Below, piece by piece: positions 49,481 through 57,939 of a DNA stretch of 64,000 bases (position 1 is its first letter; each line of letters starts with the position of its first letter). The position numbers and the translations under genes were made by a program. The stretch is from Lysobacter lycopersici. Its GTDB lineage: Bacteria; Pseudomonadota; Gammaproteobacteria; Xanthomonadales; Xanthomonadaceae. The DNA is taken from positions 1,116,001-1,180,000 of the forward strand of contig NZ_CP041742.1 in the NCBI RefSeq assembly GCF_007556775.1, in the 5' to 3' direction. Under the pieces are notes generated by a model. It was not told the origin of the DNA. It searched no databases and saw only the letters and a program-made list of their open reading frames with translations.

Positions 49481-49530
49481 CCCCTCATCCGCCCTTCGGG
49501 CACCTTCTCCCCGCGATGCGGGGCGAAGGG
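49481..49530. repeat. REP-like intergenic hairpin repeat
   Basis: cccctcatccgcccttcggg followed by a hairpin CTTCTCCCCGC/GCGGGGCGAAG-like. Ten bases after the corC stop, head to tail with the 8940 and 9901 copies. Confidence 0.7.
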
Positions 49531-49543
49531 ATTCGCGCGCTTG

Positions 49544-50686
49544 ATGCTGGCATTTTTGTTGCTGCTGTCGCCGCTGTTCGCGGCCGCGGCGCCGCGCATC
49601 GGCGTGATGACCATGCAGCCGGGCGAGGTGTTCTGGGAACGCTTCGGCCATGACGCCATCGTCGTCGACGATCCGACGCGCGGCGAAGCGGTTTCCTACA
49701 ATTTCGGCTTCTTCGATCCGGGCGAACCCGGTTTCGTCCGCAACTTCGTCGCCGGTCGCATGCGCTACGCGTTGGTCGCGCTGCCGTTGCGCGAAGACCT
49801 CTCCACCTATCGCGACGAAGGCCGTGGCGTGCGCCTGCAATGGCTGGACCTCTCGCCGGCGCAGGCGCAGTCCATCGCCGACGCACTGGAACACAACGCG
49901 CGACCCGAGAACTCTCGCTACCGCTACGACTATTTCCGCGACAACTGCGCCACCCGCGTGCGCGACGCCATCGACCGCGGGCTCGGCGGCCTGCTGCGCG
50001 AACGGCTCGTCGCCTCCTCGCGCGGGCTCACCTACCGCAGCGAATCCACGCGCCTCGCCAGTCCCGCGCGCTGGATGTGGCTGGGCTTCGAACTCGGGCT
50101 CGGGCCGAACGCCGACGTGCCGCTGTCGCGCTGGGACGAATCCTTCGTGCCGATGCGCTTCGCCGACAACCTGCGCGAAGTGCGCCTCGCCGACGGCCGC
50201 CCGCTGGTCGCCGCGGAGGAGCAGTTGCTGCCGCACCGCATCGCCCCGGAACCGGGCGAGCAATCGACCTCGTGGTGGCAGTACGCGCTCGCGGGACTCG
50301 CCATCGCGGCGCTCGTCCTGTTCGCCGCGAAGCGCCGGCCGCGGTTGCTCGCGGCGCTCGTGCTGCCGTTCTGGCTGCTGTGCGGCATGGTCGGTGCGCT
50401 GCTGCTGTACCTGTGGCTGGGCACCGAACACTGGGCGGCCTGGGCCAACCACAACCTGCTGCTGCTCGATCCCGCGTGCCTGTTGCTGCTGCCGGGCGGC
50501 TGGGCGCTGGCCCGCGGCCGCCGGCCGGGGCGCCTGTTCGCATGGACGCTGCTCGCGGTCGCGCTGCTGGCGTTGGGCGCGCTGGCGCTGGCATGGCTGC
50601 AGGTGCGCACCCAGCAGAACATGCGCTGGATCGTGCTGCTGCTGCCGATCCACCTCGCCTTGTTCGCGGCGCTGCGCCGCCGCTGA
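49544..50686 (+). CDS. DUF4105 family membrane protein
   Basis: 380 aa from ATG 49544 (MLAFLLLLSPLFAAAAP, a signal peptide). An earlier in-frame ATG at 49460 would run through the REP repeat and is rejected. The N-terminal DUF4105 domain has FWERFGHDAIVVDD and NFGFFDPGEPGFVRNFVAGRMRY, then YRYDYFRDNCATRVRDAID, with a Cys that might be an active-site nucleophile. The C-terminal third has four to five membrane helices. Function unknown; a periplasmic cysteine-hydrolase-like role is inference. Confidence 0.82.
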   Translation: MLAFLLLLSPLFAAAAPRIGVMTMQPGEVFWERFGHDAIVVDDPTRGEAVSYNFGFFDPGEPGFVRNFVAGRMRYALVALPLREDLSTYRDEGRGVRLQWLDLSPAQAQSIADALEHNARPENSRYRYDYFRDNCATRVRDAIDRGLGGLLRERLVASSRGLTYRSESTRLASPARWMWLGFELGLGPNADVPLSRWDESFVPMRFADNLREVRLADGRPLVAAEEQLLPHRIAPEPGEQSTSWWQYALAGLAIAALVLFAAKRRPRLLAALVLPFWLLCGMVGALLLYLWLGTEHWAAWANHNLLLLDPACLLLLPGGWALARGRRPGRLFAWTLLAVALLALGALALAWLQVRTQQNMRWIVLLLPIHLALFAALRRR

Positions 50687-50725
50687 ACGCTTGCCGCGCG
50701 CCGCGCCGGCGCGCACGATTGCGCG

Positions 50726-51730
50726 ATGGATACCCATCATCGCCACGAATCGCTGCCCGCATGCGTGGTCAACTGCGTGGTGTACGACCGCGCCGGCCAT
50801 CGCCGCGACATCGGCCTGGACGCGATCAGCGACGTGCTGGCCACCGACGACGGCAGCTTCGTCTGGGTCGGCCTGTACGAACCCGAGGACGCGCTGCTGG
50901 ACAAGCTGCAGGAGGAATTCGGCCTGCACGACCTCGCGGTCGAGGACGCGCAGAACGCGCACCAGCGCCCGAAGCTGGAAAGCTACGGCAGTTCGCTGTT
51001 CCTGGTGCTGCACACGGCGCAGCTCAGCGACGGGCACGTGCGTTTCGGCGAAACCCACATCTTCGTCGGCGCGCACTTCCTCATCACCGTGCGCCATGGC
51101 GCGTCGGAATCGTATTCGCAGGTGCGCAAGCGCTTCGAACGCGAGCCCGAGATGCTGGCGCTCGGGCCGATCGCCGCGCTGTACGGCATCCTCGACTTCG
51201 TCGTCGACAACTACGAACCGATCGTCGAGGACTTCCGCCACGCGCTGGATTCGCTCGAGCACGAAGTGTTCGCGGAAACCTACCGGCGCGACACCATCGT
51301 GCACCTGTACGAGCTGAAGAAGGAACTGACGCAGATGCGGCTGGCGGTGGCGCCAGTGCAGGACATCGTGGCGCAGGTGACGCGCACGCCGGTGCTGCCG
51401 TTCAGCGAGGAAGCCAAGCTCTACCTGCGCGACGTGCAGGACCACGCGGTGCGGTTGAACGAATCCATCGATACCCTGCGCGAGATGCTGACCGCGGCGA
51501 TGGGGGTGAACATGTCGCTGGCCACCATCGGCCAGGGCGAAATCGTGAAGAAGCTCGCCGGCTGGGCCGGCCTGCTCGCGGTTCCCACGCTGTTCGCCAG
51601 CTGGTATGGGATGAACTTCAAGCACATGCCCGAGTTCGACCACCCGCACGCCTACCCGGTGCTGATCGGCATCGTGCTGGTGGTGTGCGTACTGCTGTAC
51701 CGCTATCTGCGCAAGGTGGGCTGGCTGTAA
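50726..51730 (+). CDS. magnesium/cobalt transporter, CorA family
   Basis: 334 aa. A large cytoplasmic domain with a long helix (about 165-270, VHLYELKKELTQMRLAVAPVQDIVAQVTR), then two membrane helices near the C-terminus. The selectivity motif GMN is in SWYGMNFKHMPEFDH. It forms a pentameric ion channel. N-terminal DTHHRHESLPACVVNCVVYDR. It begins 39 bases after the DUF4105 gene. Confidence 0.93.
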   Translation: MDTHHRHESLPACVVNCVVYDRAGHRRDIGLDAISDVLATDDGSFVWVGLYEPEDALLDKLQEEFGLHDLAVEDAQNAHQRPKLESYGSSLFLVLHTAQLSDGHVRFGETHIFVGAHFLITVRHGASESYSQVRKRFEREPEMLALGPIAALYGILDFVVDNYEPIVEDFRHALDSLEHEVFAETYRRDTIVHLYELKKELTQMRLAVAPVQDIVAQVTRTPVLPFSEEAKLYLRDVQDHAVRLNESIDTLREMLTAAMGVNMSLATIGQGEIVKKLAGWAGLLAVPTLFASWYGMNFKHMPEFDHPHAYPVLIGIVLVVCVLLYRYLRKVGWL

Positions 51731-51753
51731 CGCCGGCGCTGCATCGCCACGCG

Positions 51754-51939
51754 TCAGCGCGAGTGCGCGTTGTCCCAGCTGCCCTGGTTGCGGCGGCGGT
51801 CGCGGCCGCTGCGGCGGTCGTCCTTGTCCAGTTCGAAACGGATCTCGTGCCGACGATCGCTGCTCGTACGACGATCCCTGCCCTTGCGCCGATCCGGGCC
51901 CTGGTAGGGCAACCCCGTCCTGTCTTCGAAATGGAGCAT
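51754..51939 (-). CDS. small Arg-rich hypothetical protein with DRR repeats
   Basis: 61 aa. ATG 51939 has GGGGAG six bases upstream. The sequence is MLHFEDRTGLPYQGPDRRKG and onward, with repeated DRR units: PDRRKGRDRR, SSDRRHE, KDDRRSGRDRR. Basic with alternating acidic residues; no membrane segment. Similar DRRxGxDRR strings are seen in some signalling proteins, but the function is not known to me. It lies just downstream of the DUF819 gene on the same strand. Confidence 0.6.
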   Translation of the reverse strand: MLHFEDRTGLPYQGPDRRKGRDRRTSSDRRHEIRFELDKDDRRSGRDRRRNQGSWDNAHSR

Positions 51940-51988
51940 GTCGAACTCCCCGGCGTGCGTCGCCGTCTTACCCTGCACAACGCGATGT

Positions 51989-53230
51989 TCAGCCGGCACC
52001 GGCCAGATGCCGCAGCATCAGCCCGGTCAGCCAGGCCAGCACCGTTCCGGTCGCGTAGCCGAGGGTCCCGAGCAGGGCCCCGACCGGGGCCAGCGCGGGA
52101 TGGAATTCCGATGCCACCACCGGGGCCGAGGCCGGGCCACCGATGTGGCTCATCGAGCCGATGGTGAAGTAGAAGACCGGCGCACGCAGCAGCCGCGCCA
52201 CCAGCCACAGCAGTACGGCATGGATCGAGAGCCAGGCTACGCCGAGCAGGAACAGGTCCGGTCGGTCGAGCAGCGCGAACACATCCATCTGCATGCCGAT
52301 GCAGGCGATCAGCACGTACAGCAGCAGCTGGCCGATGTTCGACGCACCCGCGCCTTCGAGGCGACGCGCCCCGGTGAAACTCAATCCCAACCCGATCGCG
52401 GTGGAGATCGCGATCACCCATACGAACGGCTCGGCGAGTCCCATCGACTTCGCCCACGCGGCATTCGCGCCCAACCACGCCGACCACGGGCCCGCGACCG
52501 CATGCGCCAAGCCGACCGCGCCGAAGGCGATGCCGACGATCAACATCAGGTCGGCGAGGCTTGGGATGCGCGCGTGCTGTTCGCGGTAGGACGCAAGACG
52601 CTGGCGCAGATCGTCCAGCGCACGCGTGTCCGCGCCCGTGCGGTTGTCGATGGCTGCCGCGCGCGGGGCGAGGAAGATCAACAACGCCATCCACACATAG
52701 GCCACGCCCACGTCCACGACCGCGAACCGGCCGAAGGTGGTCGCGTCGACGTGGAAGATCTCCTTCATCGCCAGCATGTTGGCGCCGCCGCCGATCCAGC
52801 TGCCGGCGAGCGCGGCCATGCCGGCCCAAGTATCGCCGGCGACAGTGGCCGGATGCGCCGCGCGGAACAGCAGGAACGCGCCGAACGCACCGAGCATCAC
52901 GCTGGCGGACGTGGCGACGTACATCGCGACCAGCTTCCAGCCCAGCCGCGCGATCGCGCGCAGGTCCACCGACAGCGTCAGCAGCACCAGCGCGGCGGGC
53001 AGCAGCACCCGGCTGGCGACCGGGTTGTAGAGCTGCGAATGCTGGCCGTCGATCAGGCCGAAGCTGTTGTACAGCCCCGGCAGCAGGTAGCAGAGCAGCA
53101 ACGGCGGCACGACCGAATAGAACCTCTTCAACGCCGGCCGCTGCGACGACGCAGTCCAGAACACCGCGCCCAGCGTCGCCGCGATCAGGCCCAGCACGAC
53201 GATGTCGTTGGTGATCAGCGGGGTTGCCAT
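51989..53230 (-). CDS. DUF819 family membrane protein
   Basis: 413 aa with about eleven membrane helices. Characteristic pieces are NDIVVLGLIAATLGAVFW, GTWAGMAALAGSWIGGGANMLAMKEIFHVDATTFG and GSMSHIGGPASAPVVASEFHPALAPVGALLGTLGYATG. Probably a transporter, related in fold to sodium-dependent carriers such as YjcL; the substrate is unknown. The ATG follows a caacccc stretch. A GTAG-type palindrome lies 12 bases upstream. Confidence 0.88.
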   Translation of the reverse strand: MATPLITNDIVVLGLIAATLGAVFWTASSQRPALKRFYSVVPPLLLCYLLPGLYNSFGLIDGQHSQLYNPVASRVLLPAALVLLTLSVDLRAIARLGWKLVAMYVATSASVMLGAFGAFLLFRAAHPATVAGDTWAGMAALAGSWIGGGANMLAMKEIFHVDATTFGRFAVVDVGVAYVWMALLIFLAPRAAAIDNRTGADTRALDDLRQRLASYREQHARIPSLADLMLIVGIAFGAVGLAHAVAGPWSAWLGANAAWAKSMGLAEPFVWVIAISTAIGLGLSFTGARRLEGAGASNIGQLLLYVLIACIGMQMDVFALLDRPDLFLLGVAWLSIHAVLLWLVARLLRAPVFYFTIGSMSHIGGPASAPVVASEFHPALAPVGALLGTLGYATGTVLAWLTGLMLRHLAGAG

Positions 53231-53242
53231 TTCACCTTCCCT

Positions 53243-53264
53243 GTAGGAGCGGCTTTAGCCGCGA
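53243..53264. repeat. GTAG-headed palindromic repeat (REP/SMAG-like)
   Basis: gtaggagcggctttagccgc, arms gcggct/agccgc with a two-base loop. A widespread REP type in Pseudomonas and Stenotrophomonas relatives. Confidence 0.65.
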
Positions 53265-53307
53265 CCAGTCACCTCACTGCTCGCGCTTGAAAGGAACCGA
53301 TGCGCGA

Positions 53308-53643
53308 TCACCACGTTTCCCAGACTCGATCGGTTCTTACCGGAATTCCAATCATCGATGCAACCGAGTTCCTCAAGTCCATGAGGACTTTGGTTGCCTG
53401 TTTGCGCCGGCCTAGATCATCCGACAAGAAATCCCTCTCGAGATTCCCGATTTCCATCCTCTTGCTTTCGATGAAAGGATCCTGGTTTTCCCATGAAACG
53501 AAATCATCCCACTCGAGCGGATATTCCATGCGATCGTCGATGAATCTGTCGATGATATCGACGAGACTTTCCTTCGTGCCGACCCGATTTCTGCGCATGT
53601 GGACATGCGAAGAGTACTTCAAGAAGTTCTTAATGAACTTCAT
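53308..53643 (-). CDS. orphan small protein in a lower-GC patch, possibly immunity-like
   Basis: 111 aa, not recognised with certainty. MKFIKNFLKYSSHVHMRRNR, a middle part SLVDIIDRFIDDRMEYPLEWDDFVSWENQD and a helical end IESKRMEIGNLERDFLSD. Asp/Glu-rich and soluble. The WDDFVSWEN pattern recalls some contact-dependent-inhibition or polymorphic-toxin immunity proteins, but no toxin gene is adjacent. Codon use is unlike its neighbours: bases 53300-53650 are close to half GC by eye, while the genes on both sides are near two-thirds. That suggests transfer. No clear ribosome site. Confidence 0.6.
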   Translation of the reverse strand: MKFIKNFLKYSSHVHMRRNRVGTKESLVDIIDRFIDDRMEYPLEWDDFVSWENQDPFIESKRMEIGNLERDFLSDDLGRRKQATKVLMDLRNSVASMIGIPVRTDRVWETW

Positions 53644-53677
53644 TGCCGACTCGGATCGACTGTAGAAAAGTCGACGA

Positions 53678-55762
53678 TCACTCGCCGATATGCGCCTTCA
53701 ACCAGGCATTCACCGTGTCGTGCCAGAGCAGGCTGTTCTGCGGCTTCAGCACCCAGTGGTTCTCGTCGGGGAAGTACAGGTACTTCGACTCGATGCCCTT
53801 GCGCTGCAGCGCGGTGAACGCCGCGATGCCCTGCTCCACCGGGATGCGGAAATCCTGCTGGCTGTGCACGATCAGCATCGGTACCTTCCAGTCCTTGACA
53901 TGCAGGATCGGGTTGAACTTCTCGTAGCCCTGCGGGTTCTCCCACGGCGTGCCGCCGTTCTCGTGTTCGGAGAACCACAGTTCCTCGGTGGCGTAACCCA
54001 TCATGCGATTGTCGAATACGCCATCGTGGGCGACGATGCACTTCCACGGCGAGTTCCAGTTGCCCGCGATCCAGTACGCCATGAAGCCGCCGTAGCTCGC
54101 GCCGAGCGCACAGGCCTTGTCGCCATCGAGGAACGGATACTGCTTCAGCGCCGCGGCCCAGCCCTTCTGCAGGTCCTCGAGCGGACGGTCGCCCCAGTGC
54201 TGCGAAATCGCATCGGTGAAGGCCTGGCCGTAGCCAACGCTGCCGTGGAAATCGACCATCACCACCGCGTAGCCCTGCCCGGCGTAAGTCTGCGGATTCC
54301 AGCGATAACTCCAGCCGTTGCCGAAGCTGCCCTGCGGCCCGCCGTGGATCAGGAACGCGACCGGATATTTCTTGCCGGGTTCGTAGTTCCAGGGCTTCAC
54401 CACGTAGCCGTGCACGATCTCGTTGTTCCAGCCCTTGAACGAAAACTGTTCGAAATCGCCCCAGGCCACGTCCTTGAGCATGTCGCCCGCACTCGGCGTG
54501 ATCGCGCGTTGCGCGCTGCCGTCGGCCGCGGCGGAGAAAATCTCGTCGCCGGTCTTCATCGTGTTGCGCGCGAACACCAGCGTCGGGCCGGCGATGCCGA
54601 ATTCGCCGACGGTGCCGTCGCCAACCACCTGCGTCGCCTTGCCGCTGGCGATGTCGACCGCGAACAGCGGCTGCTGGCCCATGTCCTCGGCGGTGGTGTA
54701 GATGGTCTTGCCGTCGGCGGACAGCGTGATGCCGTTCGCGGAACGGTCCCAATCCGGATCGATCTCGCGCGTCTTGCCGGTCGCGAGGTCCATCGCCATC
54801 AGCGCGAAGCGGTCGGCCTCGAATCCGGGCACCTTCATCGCGCGGTAGTACAGCGTCATGCCGTCGTGCGAGAACACCGGGCCCGCATCCCAGGCCTTGT
54901 TCGCTTCGGTGAGATTGCGCGCGGTGCCGCTGCCGTCGCTATTGGCCAACCAGATATCGAAGTTGGTCGACCAAGGCTCGCTGCGATCGGACGTGCGCGC
55001 GCTCATCGCCAGTTGCTTGCCATCGGGCGACCAAGCGAGATCGGACAGGTCGCCGAAAGGTTTCGACGGAATGTCGCCGTTCACGCCGCCGCTGACCAGC
55101 ACCGCGGTTTTCGCCGGCGTCTTCGTATCCGCCGGCACCACGAACACGCGATTCAGCGTGCCGTCCGCCCACGTGTCCCAGTGGCGGATGAACAGGTGGT
55201 CGAAGATTTTTCCGCTGGCCTTGCCGTTCGCTTTCGCCTGCGCGTCCTGGCGTTGCTTGGTGCACGCCAGCGCATCGGCATCGGCGCTGTCCACGCAATC
55301 CGGGAATGCGGTGGATGCGACCGCGATGCGGGTTCCATCCGGCGACAGCTTGAACGCGGCGATGTCCTGCGCCAGGTCGGTGAGCTGCCTTGGCGCACCG
55401 CCCGCGGTCGGCATCGAATACAGCTGCGAACTGCCGTTCTTCGCGCTGAGGAAATACACGGTGGCGCCATCCGGCGAGAACGCCGGCGAGTTCACGTTCC
55501 AGCCATCCGGCGTGAACTGCTTCGGCGGCGCCGCGTCGCGCGCGAACAGGTCTTCGATCCACAGCGAGGTGCTGGCGCGGTTCGCGTCGAAATCGACGAC
55601 GCGTTTCGCAAACACCAGCTTGCGCCCGTCCGGCGACAGCGTCGACGACGAATAGCGATCCATGCGGACCATGTCGCTGGCCTGGAATCCGTGCGCAGCC
55701 TGCGCGGCGGGAACGATGGCGGCGGACAGCACGATGGTGAGTAGCGTGTGGCGAAGATTCAT
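53678..55762 (-). CDS. S9 family prolyl oligopeptidase-type peptidase (dipeptidyl peptidase-like)
   Basis: 694 aa. Signal peptide to about LSAAIVPAAQA (residue 22). An N-terminal beta-propeller (about 30-420) with repeats such as STLSPDGRKLVFAKRVVDFD and LAWSPDGKQLAMS. The C-terminal alpha/beta-hydrolase has nucleophile GASYGGFMAYW (Ser at about 556), the Asp in HSQQDFRIPVEQG (about 635) and the His in FPDENHWV (about 668). A secreted or periplasmic enzyme cleaving short peptides. It lies just downstream of the OPT transporter gene on the same strand. Confidence 0.93.
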   Translation of the reverse strand: MNLRHTLLTIVLSAAIVPAAQAAHGFQASDMVRMDRYSSSTLSPDGRKLVFAKRVVDFDANRASTSLWIEDLFARDAAPPKQFTPDGWNVNSPAFSPDGATVYFLSAKNGSSQLYSMPTAGGAPRQLTDLAQDIAAFKLSPDGTRIAVASTAFPDCVDSADADALACTKQRQDAQAKANGKASGKIFDHLFIRHWDTWADGTLNRVFVVPADTKTPAKTAVLVSGGVNGDIPSKPFGDLSDLAWSPDGKQLAMSARTSDRSEPWSTNFDIWLANSDGSGTARNLTEANKAWDAGPVFSHDGMTLYYRAMKVPGFEADRFALMAMDLATGKTREIDPDWDRSANGITLSADGKTIYTTAEDMGQQPLFAVDIASGKATQVVGDGTVGEFGIAGPTLVFARNTMKTGDEIFSAAADGSAQRAITPSAGDMLKDVAWGDFEQFSFKGWNNEIVHGYVVKPWNYEPGKKYPVAFLIHGGPQGSFGNGWSYRWNPQTYAGQGYAVVMVDFHGSVGYGQAFTDAISQHWGDRPLEDLQKGWAAALKQYPFLDGDKACALGASYGGFMAYWIAGNWNSPWKCIVAHDGVFDNRMMGYATEELWFSEHENGGTPWENPQGYEKFNPILHVKDWKVPMLIVHSQQDFRIPVEQGIAAFTALQRKGIESKYLYFPDENHWVLKPQNSLLWHDTVNAWLKAHIGE

Positions 55763-55799
55763 TTCGACTCCGGCATTGCGAACGGATGGAAAACGCGGA

Positions 55800-57818
55800 T
55801 CAGGCGGACGCGCGGCGCGCCTGCCCTTCGACCCAGCGGTACAGCAGGAAGATCGCGACGACGAACGCGACGCCGCCGATCCACACCGCGGGTCCGGACG
55901 CGAACGCGTCGCCGACCAGCGTCATGTCGAACAGGTTGAAGGCGACGATGCCGGCGATCACCACGCCGACCAGGCCTTCGCCGACGATCATCCCGGAAGC
56001 GAGCAACACGCCGAGCTGCTTGGTGGTTTCCGGCTTGGCGCTGCGTTCGGCGCGCTTGTCGTACCACGCGCCCACCAGCGCGCCAACCACCACCATCAGC
56101 ACCGCCGAAGTCGGCAGATAGATGCCAAGGCCAACCGCGAGCGGCGACAGGTGCGCCTTGTCGTTCGTCGCCTTGCGCAGCACCACGTCGAGCACGATCA
56201 GCACCACGCCGATACCGGCGCCGATTTCGATCAGGCTCCAGTCGATGTTGTTCTGGATCACGCCCTGCGCCAGGGTCGAGATCAGGCCCGCCTGCGGCGC
56301 GGGCAAGGCCTTGGTCGGATCCACGCCGGGCACGCCGGCGAAACCGTAGGCCTTGTTGATCAGCTCCAGCACCGGCGGGATCACCGCAGCACCGGCGAGC
56401 ACGCCGACCAGCAGCGCCCATTGCTGTTTCGACGGCGTGGCGTCGACCAGTTGCCCGGTCTTGAGGTCCTGCAGGTTGTTGTTGGCGATGGCGGCAACGT
56501 TGAACACCACCGCAGTCACGAACAACGCGAACGCGATCAGGCCCTTTTCGTGGCCCGGGCCGAGCATCGGCTTGATCGCGAGCAGCAGCAGCGCGGCGCC
56601 GATGACGACAAGGATGCCGATGCCAGAGAGCGGGCTGTTCGATGAACCGATCAGGCCGGCCATGTAGCCGCAGACCGCGGACACGAGGAAGCTCATCACC
56701 ACGCAGTACAGCAGGCCGCCGATCACCAGCGGCCACAGTTGCGCGCCGAGGCCGCTGCTGTTCGCGAGGTGGCCGAACAGCCACGCGATCGGCACGAAGC
56801 TGATGAGCGAGATCGCGCCGACGACGCCGATGGGGATGTCGTGCTCGGTGCGCGGCAGCATGTGCAGGTTGCCGCCCTTGCGCGCCTTGGACGCGGCGAA
56901 TGCCGACGACAGTCCGCCGATCACCGGCTTGACCAGTTTCAGCAGGCTCCAGATCGCGGCAAGACCGATCGCGCCCGCACCGATCAGGCGCACCTTGTCG
57001 TGGTACGGGCCATCGACGAATGCGGCCGGATTCGCCAGCGCCGCGGCCTGCGCGGAGGCGTCCAAATGCGAGAACAATTCCGAGGTGTAGTGCGGCACGC
57101 CCCAGGCCCAGGCGATCAGCGCGCCTAGCAGCATCGCCACGCCGACCCAGAAGCCGACGAGGTGGCCGACCGCGAACAGCGCCATCGACAGCGCCAGGTC
57201 GAACCCGCTCATCGCCCCGCGGTCGTTGACCTTGAAATAGCTGGTGACGCTGGCAGCGAAGACCTTGGTCGCGACGATCACCGCGAACACCGCGGACACG
57301 ATCGAACCCCACACCACCACGCGCAGCCCGGCCTTGCTTTCCTCCACGCCGCTCGCGTCGTCGCCGCTGCCGACCTTCAGCACTTCGGCGCAGGCCACGC
57401 CTTCGGGATACGGCAGATCGGAACCGGTGACCAGCGCGCGCCGCAGCGGGATGGAATACATCACGCCGAGCACGCCGCCGAGCAGGCAGATCAGGAACGA
57501 TTCCCAGAACGGGAAGCCGGTCCACCAGCCGATCATCACCAGCCCGGGCAACACGAAGATGATCGACGACAGCGTGCCCGCGGCCGAGGCCACCGTCTGC
57601 ACGATGTTGTTTTCCTGGATGGTCGAATCCTTGAACGCGCGCAGCAGCGCCATCGAGATCACCGCCGCGGGGATCGACGTGGCGAAGGTGAGGCCCGCCT
57701 TCAAGCCGAAGAACACGTTGGCCGCGGTGAAAGCCACGGTGATGACGACGCCGAGCGCGAGGCCGCGCCAGGTCAGTTCGGTGCGCGGTTCGGCCACTGG
57801 CCTGTGCTGCTCGTTCAT
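55800..57818 (-). CDS. OPT family oligopeptide transporter
   Basis: 672 aa with about 16 membrane helices. RGLALGVVITVAFTAANVFFGLKAGLTFATSIPAAVISMALLR and NIVQTVASAAGTLSSIIFVLPGLVMIG are typical of bacterial OPT proteins. DLPYPEGVACAEVLK is also conserved. Start ATG 57818 (MNEQHRPVAEPR) is preferred over an upstream frame that lies in the divergent promoter region. Imports small peptides, probably proton-driven. Confidence 0.93.
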   Translation of the reverse strand: MNEQHRPVAEPRTELTWRGLALGVVITVAFTAANVFFGLKAGLTFATSIPAAVISMALLRAFKDSTIQENNIVQTVASAAGTLSSIIFVLPGLVMIGWWTGFPFWESFLICLLGGVLGVMYSIPLRRALVTGSDLPYPEGVACAEVLKVGSGDDASGVEESKAGLRVVVWGSIVSAVFAVIVATKVFAASVTSYFKVNDRGAMSGFDLALSMALFAVGHLVGFWVGVAMLLGALIAWAWGVPHYTSELFSHLDASAQAAALANPAAFVDGPYHDKVRLIGAGAIGLAAIWSLLKLVKPVIGGLSSAFAASKARKGGNLHMLPRTEHDIPIGVVGAISLISFVPIAWLFGHLANSSGLGAQLWPLVIGGLLYCVVMSFLVSAVCGYMAGLIGSSNSPLSGIGILVVIGAALLLLAIKPMLGPGHEKGLIAFALFVTAVVFNVAAIANNNLQDLKTGQLVDATPSKQQWALLVGVLAGAAVIPPVLELINKAYGFAGVPGVDPTKALPAPQAGLISTLAQGVIQNNIDWSLIEIGAGIGVVLIVLDVVLRKATNDKAHLSPLAVGLGIYLPTSAVLMVVVGALVGAWYDKRAERSAKPETTKQLGVLLASGMIVGEGLVGVVIAGIVAFNLFDMTLVGDAFASGPAVWIGGVAFVVAIFLLYRWVEGQARRASA

Positions 57819-57907
57819 CCATCGACTCCGGGCAAGGGAACCGGGACACGCTACGGGCTGGCCGGGGGCAAGTCCAGTGCGGAAAGCCCGAATACGAGGC
57901 CGCTGGC

Positions 57908-57913
57908 TATACT
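57908..57913 (+). promoter_or_regulatory. -10 hexamer for POT transporter gene
   Basis: TATACT in the divergent OPT-POT gap, 27 bases before the GTG start. The -35 side is weak. Confidence 0.4.
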
Positions 57914-57939
57914 CCGCCGACCTCGTCCGGGAGCCACTC

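Noticed and set aside
49460-49543. Upstream ATG (49460) for the DUF4105 gene
   Set aside because: The added residues are encoded by a REP-like repeat; the ATG at 49544 opens a proper signal peptide.
46987-49659. Long antisense frame over phoH-ybeY-corC
   Set aside because: Three well-recognised genes lie on the other strand; the composition is shadow-like.
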